Origin: Heliopora coerulea
Lineage: Eukaryota; Cnidaria; Anthozoa; Scleralcyonacea; Helioporidae
Direction of reading: 5' to 3'
NCBI GenBank assembly: GCA_030142905.1
Contig: JASJOG010000238.1
Span: 286,501 to 350,500, forward strand
DNA length: 64,000 nucleotides
The notes under the pieces: generated by a model
What the model was told of the DNA's origin: nothing
Database searches by the model: none
What the model saw: the letters and a program-made list of their open reading frames with translations, nothing else
Part shown: positions 45,701 through 60,700 of the stretch, one piece after another
Layout: each line of letters begins with the position of its first letter
How positions within the stretch are numbered: the first letter of the stretch is position 1
Program-made: the position numbers and the translations under genes

Positions 45701-48700
45701 CAACAAGTCGCAGGGACAGAAGTGTGTCCCCACAACATGTCCCTTGGTGTGAACAGCTCATGCGACAAGTTTCATTGATGAAGTCCTAGGACAGCCAATC
45801 ACTGGGCATCATTTAATTCCCAACGATACCTCGACTCACTTTACCCTCCTCCCCTTGGTAATTACTGATTAAAGCTAGTCAATCAAGTTCAACAAGTGCC
45901 CACAGCAAGACTGCTCGTGTGTCTGAAAAAGGGGAAATTTCCCAACTACATGTCTCCGCAACTCGACGCAGCGTGTGTCCCAACCTTTAGCTTTGTTTGA
46001 ATATTTGATGCCATAAAATTTAAATATACGGTGTTTTAAAATGTATTTTATTGAAGGGTAAGTTGGTATCATAAAATAAGTTTTATGATACTTTTATAAC
46101 AACTTTTATATGTAAAACAACACCGCTTCTCATTGGCTCCCATTCGTGCTCCATGTCTAGATAGAGCACGAGAAAAACCGTTAGAAAATATTTCGAAAGA
46201 CTGAAACAGTCTAGAGAAAATTATTAAACGGAGAAATAAGCAAGTTCTTAAATGGAGAAAGAAAACATCGACAGCTGTAAGTGGGTAACAGATTTTGAAC
46301 CAATATTTGGGTTGGACTTTGATGAGGATAAAGTGTTTTAGCCTAATGTAAACGAACCAAACACTTTCAAACAACACGAATCTACTCGACCAACGAAACC
46401 TTTCGCCTCTTTGCCCAACGAAGAAATGCATACAATTTTAGAAAACAAAACAAAATAAAAAAACCCGAAAAAACACAAGTGAAAACAAAAAGAACAGCAA
46501 ACTGGCCAGTGACAACATTTCGATGAAGGTGGAGGCCATGCAATACTTAAAGTAAACACAAACGAATCAGACAACAAAATTTTAACAGAAAACACAACTC
46601 GGTAGCACTTGCTGTTACTTAGACCAATTTAAAGTCACAAAACATGAAAAAACTAAGTGTAATCAGGACAAAATTGAAATAACTACCAAATACATTCTCT
46701 CAAACTATCTGTTATGTTTTCTTTCTTCCGAAACCTCAGTTTAATCCGTAGAAAAACACTCGCTTTGTGAGTAATTATTACAGAAAAAAATCGAAACCCG
46801 AGTCTGTGCCCGAGGCATGGAGGATCACCCAATGTTCAAGCGGCCAATCAAAACGTTTGGAACTTTCAACTTACGTAAAGAGAAAGCAATTTTTAATCGG
46901 CAAAATAAAGTTTGTTTTCCGTTATTTTGTGTCTGATTCTATGTTATAAAAGAAATGGTTCATGATTTGGCGGTGCTCCATTGAGTTATGGATGCACGCG
47001 GGAGGTTGGGAGAGCACTCAAAAATATAGAATTGCTATCGGCTATCGTTTCGAGTAATTCCTACGCTTTTTTCGTGCTCTTCCACCCTCCCGCGTGCATC
47101 CATAACTCAATGGAACACGCCAAGTTACGAACTATTTCTTTGATATTTAGCAGCAATGGATCTACATATAGTCGCCTCCAACGCAGTGCCGAACTATATT
47201 AAACCTAATTTTTCTTTTGTCCTTGTCGCATGGCTTTTATAATTTATTTAAACAATGTACAGACTGTATAAACATGCAAATTACACATCCCCAGCCTCGC
47301 TCAGAAAACAGGGCATTCTGTACAAGCAACTGGATAACAGGACAAAGGTAAAAGTTTTATTGACGTACTCCCTTGTAGATATTCCTGAAAAGCTTTTAAA
47401 GAAATTTTAAAAAGTCACAAGATTTCAGATGTATACCTGCAGCTGTTTTAGACATGCTAGACGTCAAAGTTTGAGAGGAGATTTTCCACTCCACCCCTGT
47501 CTTAATTGGGTTAACCAATGCTTATACAGAATATGTCTCGTCTATCATTACTTGATTCCCATTCTACTATCGAAGATTCTAAAAGCATCGAACAATTACT
47601 TGATAAATCAAACATGTCAATTACAAGCATGAAGAATACTTACTTAGGTCAGTAATAACGTGAGAAAGGCGAAGTGAAACATTCAATCTTTTATAATATT
47701 TCTCCGAGTCCACTCTTTCCCAAAACAAAATATATCTTAGAACGGGCGCATTTGGAAATTTTGGAGGTAACCAGGTTACGTTTATGGTGGTGTCAGTTAT
47801 TTCAACCGCTGTTAGATTTAAGGGTGGTCTCGGTTCTGAAATAGAAAAGAGAAAAAGCCCTGACTGAGTAAATGAAAAAAATGCAATCCAAACAAATGAA
47901 TAAGATAGTGAAATATGAGATATAAATCACTGCACAGTTTTTCTAACAAAGGATCCAGCGTTAATGCTACCCTTACTTTTTAATTCCGATGAAGCATATA
48001 TCAGTTGAACTTTTTTCCCACTTCCAAATGAGTTAATAGCCATTATTTCTATCAAGTATTCTTCTCGTGCACCTTGAAAAAAGTGTAAAATTGTGTATTA
48101 TTGAAAATGAAAGATGTTTCGTATAAAGAACTAACTGTGCTGAATATAAAGAGGCAACAGCATTCCTCATTAACCAACAAACGTAAGACTAGTTTGAATG
48201 CAATTTTTTTTAGAATCATGCGCTTGCTTCTTGCTAGAGAATTAAGCACTTTTTATCCTTATTTTTTTTCTCGATACAATGACGCCAGATTTCTAAAAAG
48301 GTTTTAGATATCGAGAGTCAATGGAATTTATTCAACACCCATCAAAGACGACCTATAACCATTCGAGATGAGATAATCACTGCAATTGAGCTACTGACCA
48401 ACCATTCACTTTTCTCTTATGTTATATGACTAGTTGGTCGAAAATACTTAGTTTCCCAGAACTTTTATCGCTATCCAATTTAAACAAGTCAATATGGTAG
48501 CAATTATGTATGACTACGATTGAAAATGCATTGACATAATTAAAAACTAATAAAATAAATGACACAGTAGCGAAATTGCTTGTTTTATAATTTATAACAT
48601 ATTGTCAAATCACAGGAAATACGCGTTGGACACGCGCAAAACTGGAGGGAGTAATTCTTGCTTCGGGTAAATAAAGTGATTGCTTTTATGTGTGTCTACC

Positions 48701-51700
48701 ATGTGCTGTAGCTGTTTTACCACTGCAACATAACAACGAGAACGAAAAATCCGTGTCTGTTTATGTGCGATTTTAAGTTTAAGAAGAACTGGGCGGGGAA
48801 TTTAAATGGAGGTGACATGTAGTTGATGTTGCAAGAAGGCTTTGGACTTTATTCCTTTTGAAGAAGATTAGTTCATAATTTTTGGCTCCTGGGGAAGAAT
48901 ACTGGAAAAGCATCCTTGTAATTGTAAATATATTATTAGCCAAATGATGTTATCGTACAAATTACCTGTAGGTATTCCTCAAAGTCCTACATCAGACTAA
49001 TCAGTTGGAGAAATGCTCGTGTTAAAAAGGTAAGTTGATTATGGAATTCCCGTTCAGGAATTCGTTTGTATTCTTGGACATATGAAAAATGTTGATAAAG
49101 TAGGTTACTGTAAAAAGATTAAAAGTACAGATATGAAGCTATCATGCAAACCTCCTTCCGAGAATGCTTGTTGAGTATGCTCTCAGTCAATTTTTTTGTC
49201 TTATCTATTAAACGTTTTATCCTAGCTATGTCTTCATCCGTATATTTTGATCAGTGAAAGTGGCACAAATCTGTTGTACTTACTTAGCTTTGAAATAATG
49301 TAGAAATGGGGAGATGAAATGTTCACACTTCTATAATCTTCTTCCACGTCTTTCTTCTTCCAAAACAGTCGATATCGAAGCGAGTCTCCATTTGGAAATT
49401 CTGGAGGTAACCATGTAATGTTCACAGTGGTAGAATCTATTTCCGTTGCACTTAGATTCCTTGGTGGGCTTGGCTCTGTTAGGAAAATTGAAACGTTTGA
49501 ATTTACAAAACAAATGAGTGAAGGACTGCTAAAAAAATATACCCCCTAATATTAACGAACAAACAAATTAGGTATAATAGGATGTATAAGTACATTAGCA
49601 CGTAATAAGTATGTATAAGTATATGAGTATATGAGTATATGAGTTTATAAGCATGGAAATATATAAGTATATGAGTATGTAAGTATATAAGTAAGTACAT
49701 AAACATATAAGCATATAAGAATACATGCATATGAGCATATAAGCATATAAACACATAAGCACTTAATTACAACACATTTAGTATACACCTCTCGAGAAAA
49801 TAGTGTTTTTTTTCCGCCATCTGATTTGTTCCCATATCTCGGAATATCCTGCACGATTCACCTCCCAGGAAAACAAGATGGTGTTCCGTTTTGTTTAAAT
49901 AACGGAAGAACTTTTTTTTAAATAAATAAAGTTGTCTTGTCATACAATACCCAAAAAAGCAACTAAATTTTCCTATAAATTATTCAAAGATATATATTTC
50001 TTTTATTTTTTAGCGATAAATGTACTCAGGATGTGTTCAAAATGTTTTGTTTACAAATAATGATTAGGGGATCAGGGGACTGAGTTCGGTAAAATTCTTT
50101 TAAAAATTTTTTAAAAAAATATCTGAAAACAGTTATGGAAGGTATATGATATAGGTATATGTATAATTATACTACTATTCGGCTCGTCTTCTGTAAATAA
50201 TTGTTCTCTAACCCCCTATCCGTCTGTCTTAAAGTAATATTAGAAATGGAGTGATGCGTCAGCAGTTTTGAACAAATGCACCTCTGCGTCTATCCATCTC
50301 TCCAGAAGTTGAATGTTCTCCTGGAGGATATGACTTCAGATTGCCCAAACGTCCGTTGTTCAATATCCCTCTTCAACTGCATTACAACTTTCATGAAAAC
50401 ATATTTATGGTAGAGCCAGTGAACTCGATTTCTATATATGAAATGTGAAGCCAAGATGGCCACCCACGGAGGGCAATCTTGTACGTTGTACATGAGTTTT
50501 AGTCTCCGACGCGACATTTTACACTTCCCTGAAAAATTTCCCTTTGAAATTGATCAAAATGTTCTTTCAAAAGACAGAAATGAGTCTAAATATTTCAAAT
50601 ATATTTCGACAAAATCAAACCGAGTTAAAGGTTATATATTTTCACGAAAATAAATTACCAAATTATCAAGAAACCTGATAATACGGCCTCGAAAAGTCAC
50701 TTTAGGAAACATATAAATGCACGTCCTCTTTTTACCATTCGTTCACCATCTTTAGACAATGTAACACACTTCTTTAGGCCAATCAGCAATAATGAATCTT
50801 TTTAAATACTCGATTATGTAAAATTGGTCCAGTAATATTTCGTCTGATCACTTTATCCATGGCTAGGAATGTTTTCGAAGCCAAACCAAACAAAAACTAA
50901 AGATTAAAGTCCTGCAAAAGACTGGAACTGACGTACAAAATTTCCCTCCATCGGCGGCCATCTTGGCTTCAGGTTTTGTACGGCTAAATACCGCTAATTC
51001 ATTACATCTGCTACGAAAGTTAAAATTTGGCTTTTTGTGAGAGTGAGAAGGAATGAAAAGGCAAAGACATGGCGGCCATGTTAGTGTCATATGCAATAAC
51101 AGTTAACGAAATTCTTTTTGTTAAAGTTCCACCTAGATTGCCCCCTCTCCTAATTTCATGTGTAAATCAATTATTACCTCTACTTATGCAGGGCGTCCAA
51201 GATTATGTTCCTGATTAAACTAAAAATCTAAAGTTATTTTCTGCAGTCAATACTGTATTTCAAACGGTTAATTGCCCTACCAAAACTGACCTCTGCCCGG
51301 TGGCGGATCAGGCCTGGTTTGGCCACGCCACTATCTGAAAATATCCTTGGATACCACTGATAAACCTCTGGTGTCTAATGAATAGCTAATTGTGACTCAA
51401 AGTACTTACTGTCTTTCAGCGTGGTTTTTCCAATTGTAAATGGAAAAGCGGGGGGACATTTGGAATTTAATATATACAGGCTGAATGTGTACTTGGTATA
51501 TGGAACTAAAGTCAAATAAAAAAAGAAAGGCATTTACAAAATGATTCTCAATCATGCTTAAAAACCTTCGTCTCAAAAGCCATATTGTTTGCTTTCTTTC
51601 GAAAATGGCGTCGTGGCAATTAAGGGTTCGACGGTATCGTATCATCCCAAACAGTTTTCAGAAAAAAAAAATTAAAATGTAATTGTTTTATAAATGTGCT

Positions 51701-54700
51701 AAAAGTGGTATTTCTATAGTTTGAGTTTACGGGAGAACAGGAATGAATACTATGCTCAGCTCACCCTATAAATTACGAAATAAACTTTTGACATTAATAT
51801 TGACTAGCTCTTTTTAGCTGTTTATTTTAAACATTCATGTTTTCTTTCTAAACCCTCGTAGCTCAATGATTAGACAAACTTACCACCGATTAGAGTGTCA
51901 AAGAATATTAGACATTTAAGCATGATCACATGAAATTGCGTTTATATTAAGTATAAGTAAATTTTCGAGTTTAAGAATCATACAATGTATGATTAAAAGA
52001 CAAAAAGACACAACTGGCACCATTTGGGCCTCTGCCTGGGAATAAAACCCTTAAGCCCGCGAATCTATATTCAGTGCCGGATTAAGCTTGTGGGTGGCCG
52101 TGGGGCACTCTTAGTATAGCGGAGCCTCTTTGATGGACATCCCAACATCATAATATATTTATTCTGCAACAAATGTTTTAAGGATGCTTTGATTGTTAAT
52201 GGAAACCTAAAGCGATCACTAAAACCATACGTGTAAATTGAGATTATTGATATATTATATGGGAAAAGATCGACGTACCAATGTTTTAATTCTGATAAAA
52301 ACAGTATAATTGGTTGATTGTGAGATATAATCTTTTTAATTTTTATAAGGTGTTAAATTTACCATAAGAGTCATGCATGGGAAATATTCGAGCTACATCG
52401 ACCACAACTCTCGCAACCGGCGAAGAGTAAGTGGGCAGCTCAAAATAAATTTCAACCTATATAAAAAAAGTACAAACTCTGCAAGAGAAATGCAATAGAC
52501 TGATCGCATATAGGCAGCCAGGTCATACTATAGTACATTAATATGACATTGCAGTATCTATAACCTCAATTTGGATCGATTTCTTCCTTTTCTTAGCTGC
52601 AGAAAATTCAATAAGAACTTTATACACGTTCGGTGATTGCCAAAACATCAATGTCCATTGAAAGAATTATTAAATTAACTAATCTTTAAGTGGATAATTG
52701 TTGTAGATGTGAAAGCTTCGGGATATGATCGATGATCGATGAACGATCTTGAAGCCCTAACCACAGATAAACGATTTCTGAGACCAAGATGGGTATCGAA
52801 CGGCAACACATATGTCAAACGTGCACGTACGTTTGCCATCCGAGTCTTGGTATAGCAATGGTTAGAGCGTCTCACCGGTTATATGAAGGCTACGAGTTTG
52901 ATCCTCGTCTAGAGTTCCGGAAACGTTTTTCTGAGATTAAGGCTTTGACGAACGGTTATCTATAATCTAACCAATCTTTGTTGGCTATGGACAATATGAG
53001 ATTATGGACAATGATTTCGTTAATGACGTCCTTTCCAGCGGTCAAAAGGGTCTCCTGGTTTTCACCAATTTTCGATTCAACTTTTGTCAAATTGTCAAGG
53101 TAGCTTAATGCTGAACACGTATCGATGGGATGAGCTGCTTGAGTCAGAACTTCCTGTGTTCTTCTCGACTTCTAAACTACAGAGTCTATACGACCTTCCT
53201 TTTCTGTTGTTTGTTATCGTTTTTGCGCTCCACTAGGGTACTTGCGTGGCCGGTGCTTGTACCTGTCGAGCAGCTCATGTTTGTAAACAACTAGATTTCA
53301 CTCAACCATTTTTATGGTTCTTTCAAACCATAACGTCTGATTAAATACATGTTTTTGCAGTACACTGGTGTTAGCTGCTGTTGATCACAAAATGCCGTTT
53401 CAGAATATTTTAATATTTATATCATTATTATTAAAGTTATTGTAACTGTTATTTATGTTGTTGTCCTTGTTGTTGTTGTCCTTGTTGTTGTTGTTCGTCT
53501 TGCTATTATGTTATGATTATTGTTTTGTGAAAACTTTCTATGTGGGGGTCCCTTTGTGTGGGGTGCCCTGGGGCACGTGCCCCAAATGTCCCATTGTCAA
53601 TCCGGCACTGTCTATAGTACAGTGTTCTGTCAATTAAGCTACGGCCGTTGCTAACAGACAAATAGAAAATGTGCAGCATTCTCGTTTAAAGATGAGAACT
53701 GAAAAAAAAAAGACCCAGGAATATAACAAAACGGTTGCGAGATAAGCTTTTCCAACAGTTAAAGACAAAAACAATTCCTTTTTGGCTAAACATAACGAGT
53801 TTGTCTCTCAACCCATTTTTCTCATATTTTTACTTTAACCCTATTTCACATGGGGGGGGGGGGGGGCTTTTTTGGCCCCTCCACCTATACTTTGTTTCAT
53901 AAAATTTGAACCGCTAGTCCAATTCGGCTGAAATTTTGTGACTTTTAATATTTTTTTTTTGCAGTTATTTTGCTATAAAGAAGTTTTAAAAATTTTCGCG
54001 TTTTCCGGGGGTAATTCCACTTTTGTCGCCAGGGGGTGAAAAATCACTTTTTGCGGTTTTACAATCTTTGGTTTTATTTTCGTCTGATTAGATTTTTTGG
54101 ACAATAATGTTGAATTTTTTTTGCCTGCCAATTACATCTTAGGTCTAAGACAAATTTGAATGCGCAATCATCATTTTCATTTTTTTTCAGCGGGTAAAAT
54201 TTAATTCCGGCTGTTATTTTTTGAACTCAAACATTCTAATGTTTTTCTCAAACTTTGATGTCTTTTTTGATTTTTTATCACACTGATTTATTACTACATC
54301 TTCAATTTAGTTCTATGTGTGCATTTTTCAACTGGAAAATGCAGTCTTGGGGGTAAACACAATAAGTTACTTTCAGGTATTCTGTAATTAGTAATTAGTG
54401 GAATACAAATCACAGGCAAAACGTTTCTTTTATACAAATCTTCAAAGCTTCCCTTTTGTATGAAAGTGTTAGTTGAACCATTATTGATATTTTGATGTAT
54501 AGAAAGAAGTGTAAAACAGATTAGAAACCCTACTTATCTGAGGTATTGAAAAAGGTGTGAAAAGTTACAAAAGTTACAAGTGACAGGATGTCGAACAACC
54601 AGCAGCACTTGAAGCTCCAAGTGATCGAAAAAGATGCTTTTACTGCATCGAACAGTTGAAGGGAAAGCCTCATTACAAGGAACAAAAGAACAAACTTGGC

Positions 54701-57700
54701 AAATCTAAGCATTGTTGTCCATCCTGTCAAATAACAGTATGCACAAAGCACGCAAGCTACGTATGTAATTAATGCATTGAAAAATTTCACATATAGACTT
54801 GAACCGACCCCCAGCAAAGACACTTGAAAAAAATTTTTTGTAGATATTTTGATGTTTTTTGACTAGTAATATATTTTTCTAGCATATCCCAAAGTTTCAT
54901 GCATTTCCCATTTCCCGTTCTCGAAATAATTAGGGGGGGCAAAAAAGCCCCCCCATGTGAAATAAGGGCATACCGATATGCCATGTTAAATAGGGTTAAA
55001 AGCGGGCTTCCATTCATTCCCTTTCTGTACGACAGCATCATAAAGGTAAACATTTTCTCATGCTAGTCTATAAACTAATTTGTTTACGTTTGGGGTAATA
55101 ATCTTCCATATTATGTGTTATTGAAAAAGATATCCCAGATTAAATAGATAATGTTGTAATTTTACTCACCAAGCATTTTGGCAATGTGTTTTCGAGTAGT
55201 AATATTTAGTTTAATTTGAGATGTAATATTTGACCCTTCTTTTTTCCATGTCAATTGGTATCCTGTGTCGTCGGGTTGTGGTGTGTATGTCCAAGAAATT
55301 TCTATAGATCGTCGGTCCAGTTTGAATTGAAAGTTTGGAACCTGGAATGCACCGAGACCAGGAATGCATCGATCTATATAACAGCAAAAGCAACAAATTT
55401 GTGATCAAAGTCTTCGTAATCTTTTATGTCTAAAGAAAACATATTTCTAGAAGATAAGGTAAGTTGCAATAGTTACAATGCAATGGAAGTTGCAATGGAT
55501 ACAATTAAACTAACGTGTGCATAAAACACATTTCCAGTTAAATTATGCATTACAGCATTGTTATTAAACCTTGTTTTCCAGGTAAATAAGGCACACTTTC
55601 CACCGGTTTATCATGGTCACATAACCACATGTTACAAAAAAAAACCCCTGTTGCCAATGGAGTTTCTTCAGTTTATTAAAAAGAAGAACCTTTTAAAAAT
55701 AGCGCATATTTAGAAAGTATATGGGCACCCCTTGCTCGTTTCTTGTTTTTTTTTTTCCCTTGATTTGATCAAGCTGGAAAACAGTTCGATTGTATCCTTT
55801 GCTGCTGGAGGATAAAAAAATTATTAAAATAAGAGAACAAACGAAAAACAAACAAAAAAAAATATCGAAACAACAAAGCGAATATGCATGGTTTGGTTCT
55901 AATAGCAAAAGATACCACGTTGCTCTCTCCTATACATCGCAGCCGACATTTTACTCTTCCATTCAGACGCAGTATTTCTTCTTGCTTTAAAGCCTAAAGT
56001 ATCTTTGAAAATTTCGTGCTTGCCCATTAAATCTTCATAAAAAGGGAAGAGATTCCTGAACATGTCGAGAAAATACAATCTTATCAGCTATGTTAAAGAT
56101 AGAACACAGACGTTATGGGGATACAAAGTAGGCAAAAGATGTAACATTCCATATGTCAAAATGAGGTAAGCCATTCTCAATTTTTTGCATTTTTCAGTCT
56201 TTCACGATATGAGATGAATTATACAACCAATGGATCAAATATACAGCAAATATAAATTCTGTCGCAAATGTGATAATTATGGCAGTTTTAATGCGTTGGA
56301 GGTTGTACTCACTCATTGAAAAGAACATATGGATATCACAACATCTAGATTGCTGTAAATATCATGTTTGCTACATCTTTGTGTCGTGTTGAACTGAGTT
56401 AAACTTACCTAGAGGAAAAGGATTTAATCTCACTGTACTTATTCCAGATTTGACAGTCGGGCAACATTTATTGAAAGCTACACATTGATATTCATAGGGA
56501 TATTTGTCATTTGGTGGTTGTTCTCTTAAATTCGCTTGCCAGATGGGGTCTCCGGTGGTGGAGAAATAAGAAATGTCTGTGCTATTTATCCTGATTGACT
56601 TGTTTTGGTTATTACTTCTTATCCAGTAAACACTCGTTGTGTTGTCTCCGCTTCCAGTGCACTCCAATGAGACAGGACCTGGTCTCTGTAGAGTTATTAT
56701 TTCTTTGGAACTTGTGACGATAGTTAAAGAAGAACTGGAATTATTATCTTGAAAGAAAACAACAGAACAATGGTTAAATTCAATTAAAACATTTAGCTTC
56801 GAAAATAACACGCAAATAATAAATAAGCATTGATGACAAGTTCGTTTATCTCAGAGGGAAATTAATCCCACAATTAATTTTTGTCTAATGTCAATTTACG
56901 ATTTGACGCCAGTGTCGAATAAGCGCAGCTTTCGATAAAGAGTACAACATGATGTAAAGTAATTGAATAAGCAACACTCTCGAGTTAGTGCCACACCTTC
57001 ACACCCAAGTTGATTCGCTTATTTAGAAAAAGATAAATCAATGAGAAGAAAATAAAAATCTTTCAGGGATGCCTGGATAGTTTTCAAAACTTTAACCTCG
57101 GGAGGGAGGTACTTCGATCGGAAATATTCATTATAACCTGACTTTCATGTGCCTGAGTTGCAGAGGACTCCTTTGACTCATTCACGGCGGGAGCTCTCCC
57201 TTTGGCGAGGAAAATCGGCCAGTTTTAGCCACAGCAAAATAATGGAAGTGTCATCTCATCGGGAAAGAGTTAATTTTCATCATAACAATGCAGTGCTGCC
57301 CAACACACCCTAGCGCAGCAAAGTACTGTGTGGCGTGGTGAGGTGAATTACAGTTCAGAACAGCACAATAGAACACAATGAAAGTATAGTAAAGTGCGGC
57401 GTACAATGAAATCATACAACATCGTAACAAAAGGGTTTAGAGAAATAGCAAAATCCGTGGGAATCCTGTTGAAAACGCATAAGATAAGAAAAGAAGCTTT
57501 ATTTTAGCAGGGTAGTCCATTCAGCAACTTGGCGGGTATTCAGAGTGGCCCTGCATATAAAATTACACATACACAATTATCAATAATACAAAATTAGACA
57601 ATATAGCTAGTAATCATTAAAATGTTAAAAAATGTTTATAAATCTGTGTTTTAAAAGTATTTAAAGATTTAGATTGTTTAATAGAAGCTGGGAGATTATT

Positions 57701-60700
57701 AAAATTTTTCGCTCCAGAGTAAACAAAGGATTTCTTAAATAATTCCAAATTGGGTTTAACAAGGTAAATATCGTTGGCTTGCCTGGTATTTAATCGATGA
57801 ACAGATTTGTTAAGTGTAAAATAATGATTAAAATAATCAGGCACTAATCCATTTAAACATTTAAAAACTAATATACACTTATGGATGATTCTGGTGTTTT
57901 CAAGGTTAATCCATTTCAGTTCTAATGTGGCTTCCTTGGATGACGAGCTTAGTTGTATTATTCTCGCTTCTTTGTTTTGCAGTCTCTGTAATTTCTCACT
58001 ACATCCAGCATTTAGAGATCCCCATGTTGTGTCGGCATAATCCAGCAACGGCTTGACCACGGAGCTAAAGATACATTTAGATACTTCTGTCGTAAGACAT
58101 GATCTGATTCGCGATAGAAGCCCCGACCGTTTATTTGATTTAACAAAAATACTTTCTGTGTGATCTTTCCATGTCATACTTTCGTCAAATGTAACACCGA
58201 GGTATTTAAATATAGACACATGTCCCAGTGGTTGATCACACAATTTGATTTCAAAGCCACTTGCTTTATTCGGCTTTCGCCTTGTTCCAAATAGCATACA
58301 TTTCGTTTTTGAGCAGTTCATGATCAGCTTATTTGCTGTCATCCATTTTTTAACGTTATTAAGATCTTGTTGTAATAAATTAGCTCAATGCGTCGCTGAG
58401 GTTCCACCAAAATAAATTACAGTATCATCCGCATACATCATAATTGAACTGTGGGTGAAGCAATTTGGCAAATCGTTGATAAATAACACAAACAATAAAG
58501 GGCCCAGAATTGACCCCTGGGGAACACCATAATCTATAGGACGATATTCAGATAATCTTTATCGTACAAAGTCTGTTGTATTCTTGTAGTCACATATTCA
58601 CGAAACCATACCAAACTATCTCCACGAACTCCGTAATGATCAAGTTTGTGAAGCAAGCATTCATGGTCTACAAGATCGAAAGCCTTCTTTAGGTCAATAA
58701 AAATAACTCCTATAAGCATACCATTATTCATGTTCCCTATCTCTTAGTAATCGGACAGAACTTCAGAGCAGCTGGGAAAAACCCAACATTTTGGGACAAT
58801 GCAATTTTATCAAGATAATTTTAAAAGAACAGTATGACTTTTGATTAAGACTTTTATTTTTGTATTTATAAAAGTGAACTCCAGTTAATAAAGATTAATA
58901 ACGTGAAATCCTGAAGGTTGAAGCCAAACGGTAGAAAAGGGATTCATTTATAAGTCCAATCCCTTGTTGGAACCAACATTTGTTTTATCAGTAACCCAAA
59001 CAATTATGTCTTTTAAACCCTCATAGCCCCCCAACCTCAACGTCAAACTGCTCAGATAAATAATCCATCAGTAAATATATGTCCCCAAAAATTTATCGTC
59101 CATGTATATATATTTTCTAGGAAATTTCTTTGCAATCCCATGCAGCAGTACACCAGACTAATCTTATGATTATTATAACGTATTGACACGAAGTGATTGC
59201 GCTTCTAACACACTACTTCAAAATATTGAAACGCTTTATACCATAAATCACCGACGTGGATTCAAATTCAGTTCCTTAATCATAACATACATTTTTTATC
59301 CCAAAACATCGGGAAAGCTCACCTACATATTTTATTAATTACCATCTTACAACATTGTAATCTTACCCTTTACAAGCTCATCTTTGAAATTTCTAGTTAT
59401 CATAAAACTAATCTTGGGAGGCTGCTCAAGAACGTATCTTGACTATTTGACCATGTTTTGACCAGTTTAGAACGCGTTTAAAAGAGCATCAAAAGGCCGT
59501 TTTCTTCTCAAAAAATGAAAATTCAGCCTTGTCGGAGCACGCAGGCTAAACTAACCACACGATCGCGTGGGAAAATTCTAGAATTATTACCACCAATCCG
59601 AGGTACGATCAAAGACGCTGTCTGGAGACATGGCATATCAATAGTGACTTCGCCTCGTTGAATCGCGATGATGGTGGCCTATTACCGGATGCCTATTTGC
59701 ATCTTCTTAATAGATAACGTTATCAGTGGTTTTGTAAGGGAATAAATAGGGACCTCTTCCTCACAACGATTGCCCCTGAAGAAGACACTAGACCGGAGTG
59801 TCGAAACGTTGGGCAATAAACAGTAGCTTTTTAAGCTGCATTCATAAACTTTTAAGCCAGAGTAGCTTTATATTTTGTCTGCTCAAGAACACTTGTCATA
59901 TAATCAGAAGCATGTCAGTTCGTAAAAAAATTCACCAACATTTCCAAAAAGACGTGGTAACGAAGAGTGAAAATTTAGCGTTAGTGCTACTTTGTCATAT
60001 ATTGCATTATCTCTTGAAATATTGCATTCTTATTTACTTCTTTCGTCCTCTGTGATTGATAATCCACATCGATACAAGTAAATCCCCTCTTAAATAAATA
60101 AGTAAATAGACCTAAAGATAGCTGAACTCTTTGTTCAAACTCTTTAGTTCACAAATACTATACATATCTGTGTGCATAATTATCCTTCTTTCCAATAGTG
60201 ACTATTGGTTAACCAGACGCAAGCCGTAACCAGAATATGAAAACCAATGCCCAGCAAAACAAGCGCAATAAAACCATGAGCACAAGCTTCGAGTTTTGAA
60301 ATTTTTTTAATCCTTACGTTTCGTTTCATCTCGTAACACCATCAGAGCTAGTGTGACAACCAAATTTATATTATGGTCAAGGCAGAGGCATGTGGAAATA
60401 TAAAGGTGAAACTAAGAGGCATCGCCAAATAAATTAACATTAAGAAAGAGAGATGGAACTTGTATTAGAGTCGAGTTCCACCTCTGTTTTTATTTCACTT
60501 TATTCTGCGATGCCTCTTAGTGTCACCTTTGTAATTCGATATGCCTCAACCGTGACTACAGTATAAATTTGATTCTCCTCAAATATTTTGTCACACTAGT
60601 TCTGGTGATGTTACCAAGTTCCACGACACGTAAGCATTAAAAATTCTAAAACCTCAAAGTTTGTACTCACGGCTTTATTCCATTTGTTTTGCTGGACATT

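Noticed and set aside
49503..49854. Tyr/Ile-rich minus-strand open frames resembling membrane peptides
   Set aside because: They come from a degenerate AT-rich tandem repeat and have no splice or family support.
60300..60650. Active hammerhead in the 60.2-kb foldback
   Set aside because: Cores read CTGATGG and CTGGTGA, and GAAA is altered in one arm (CGACAC); invariant positions are lost.
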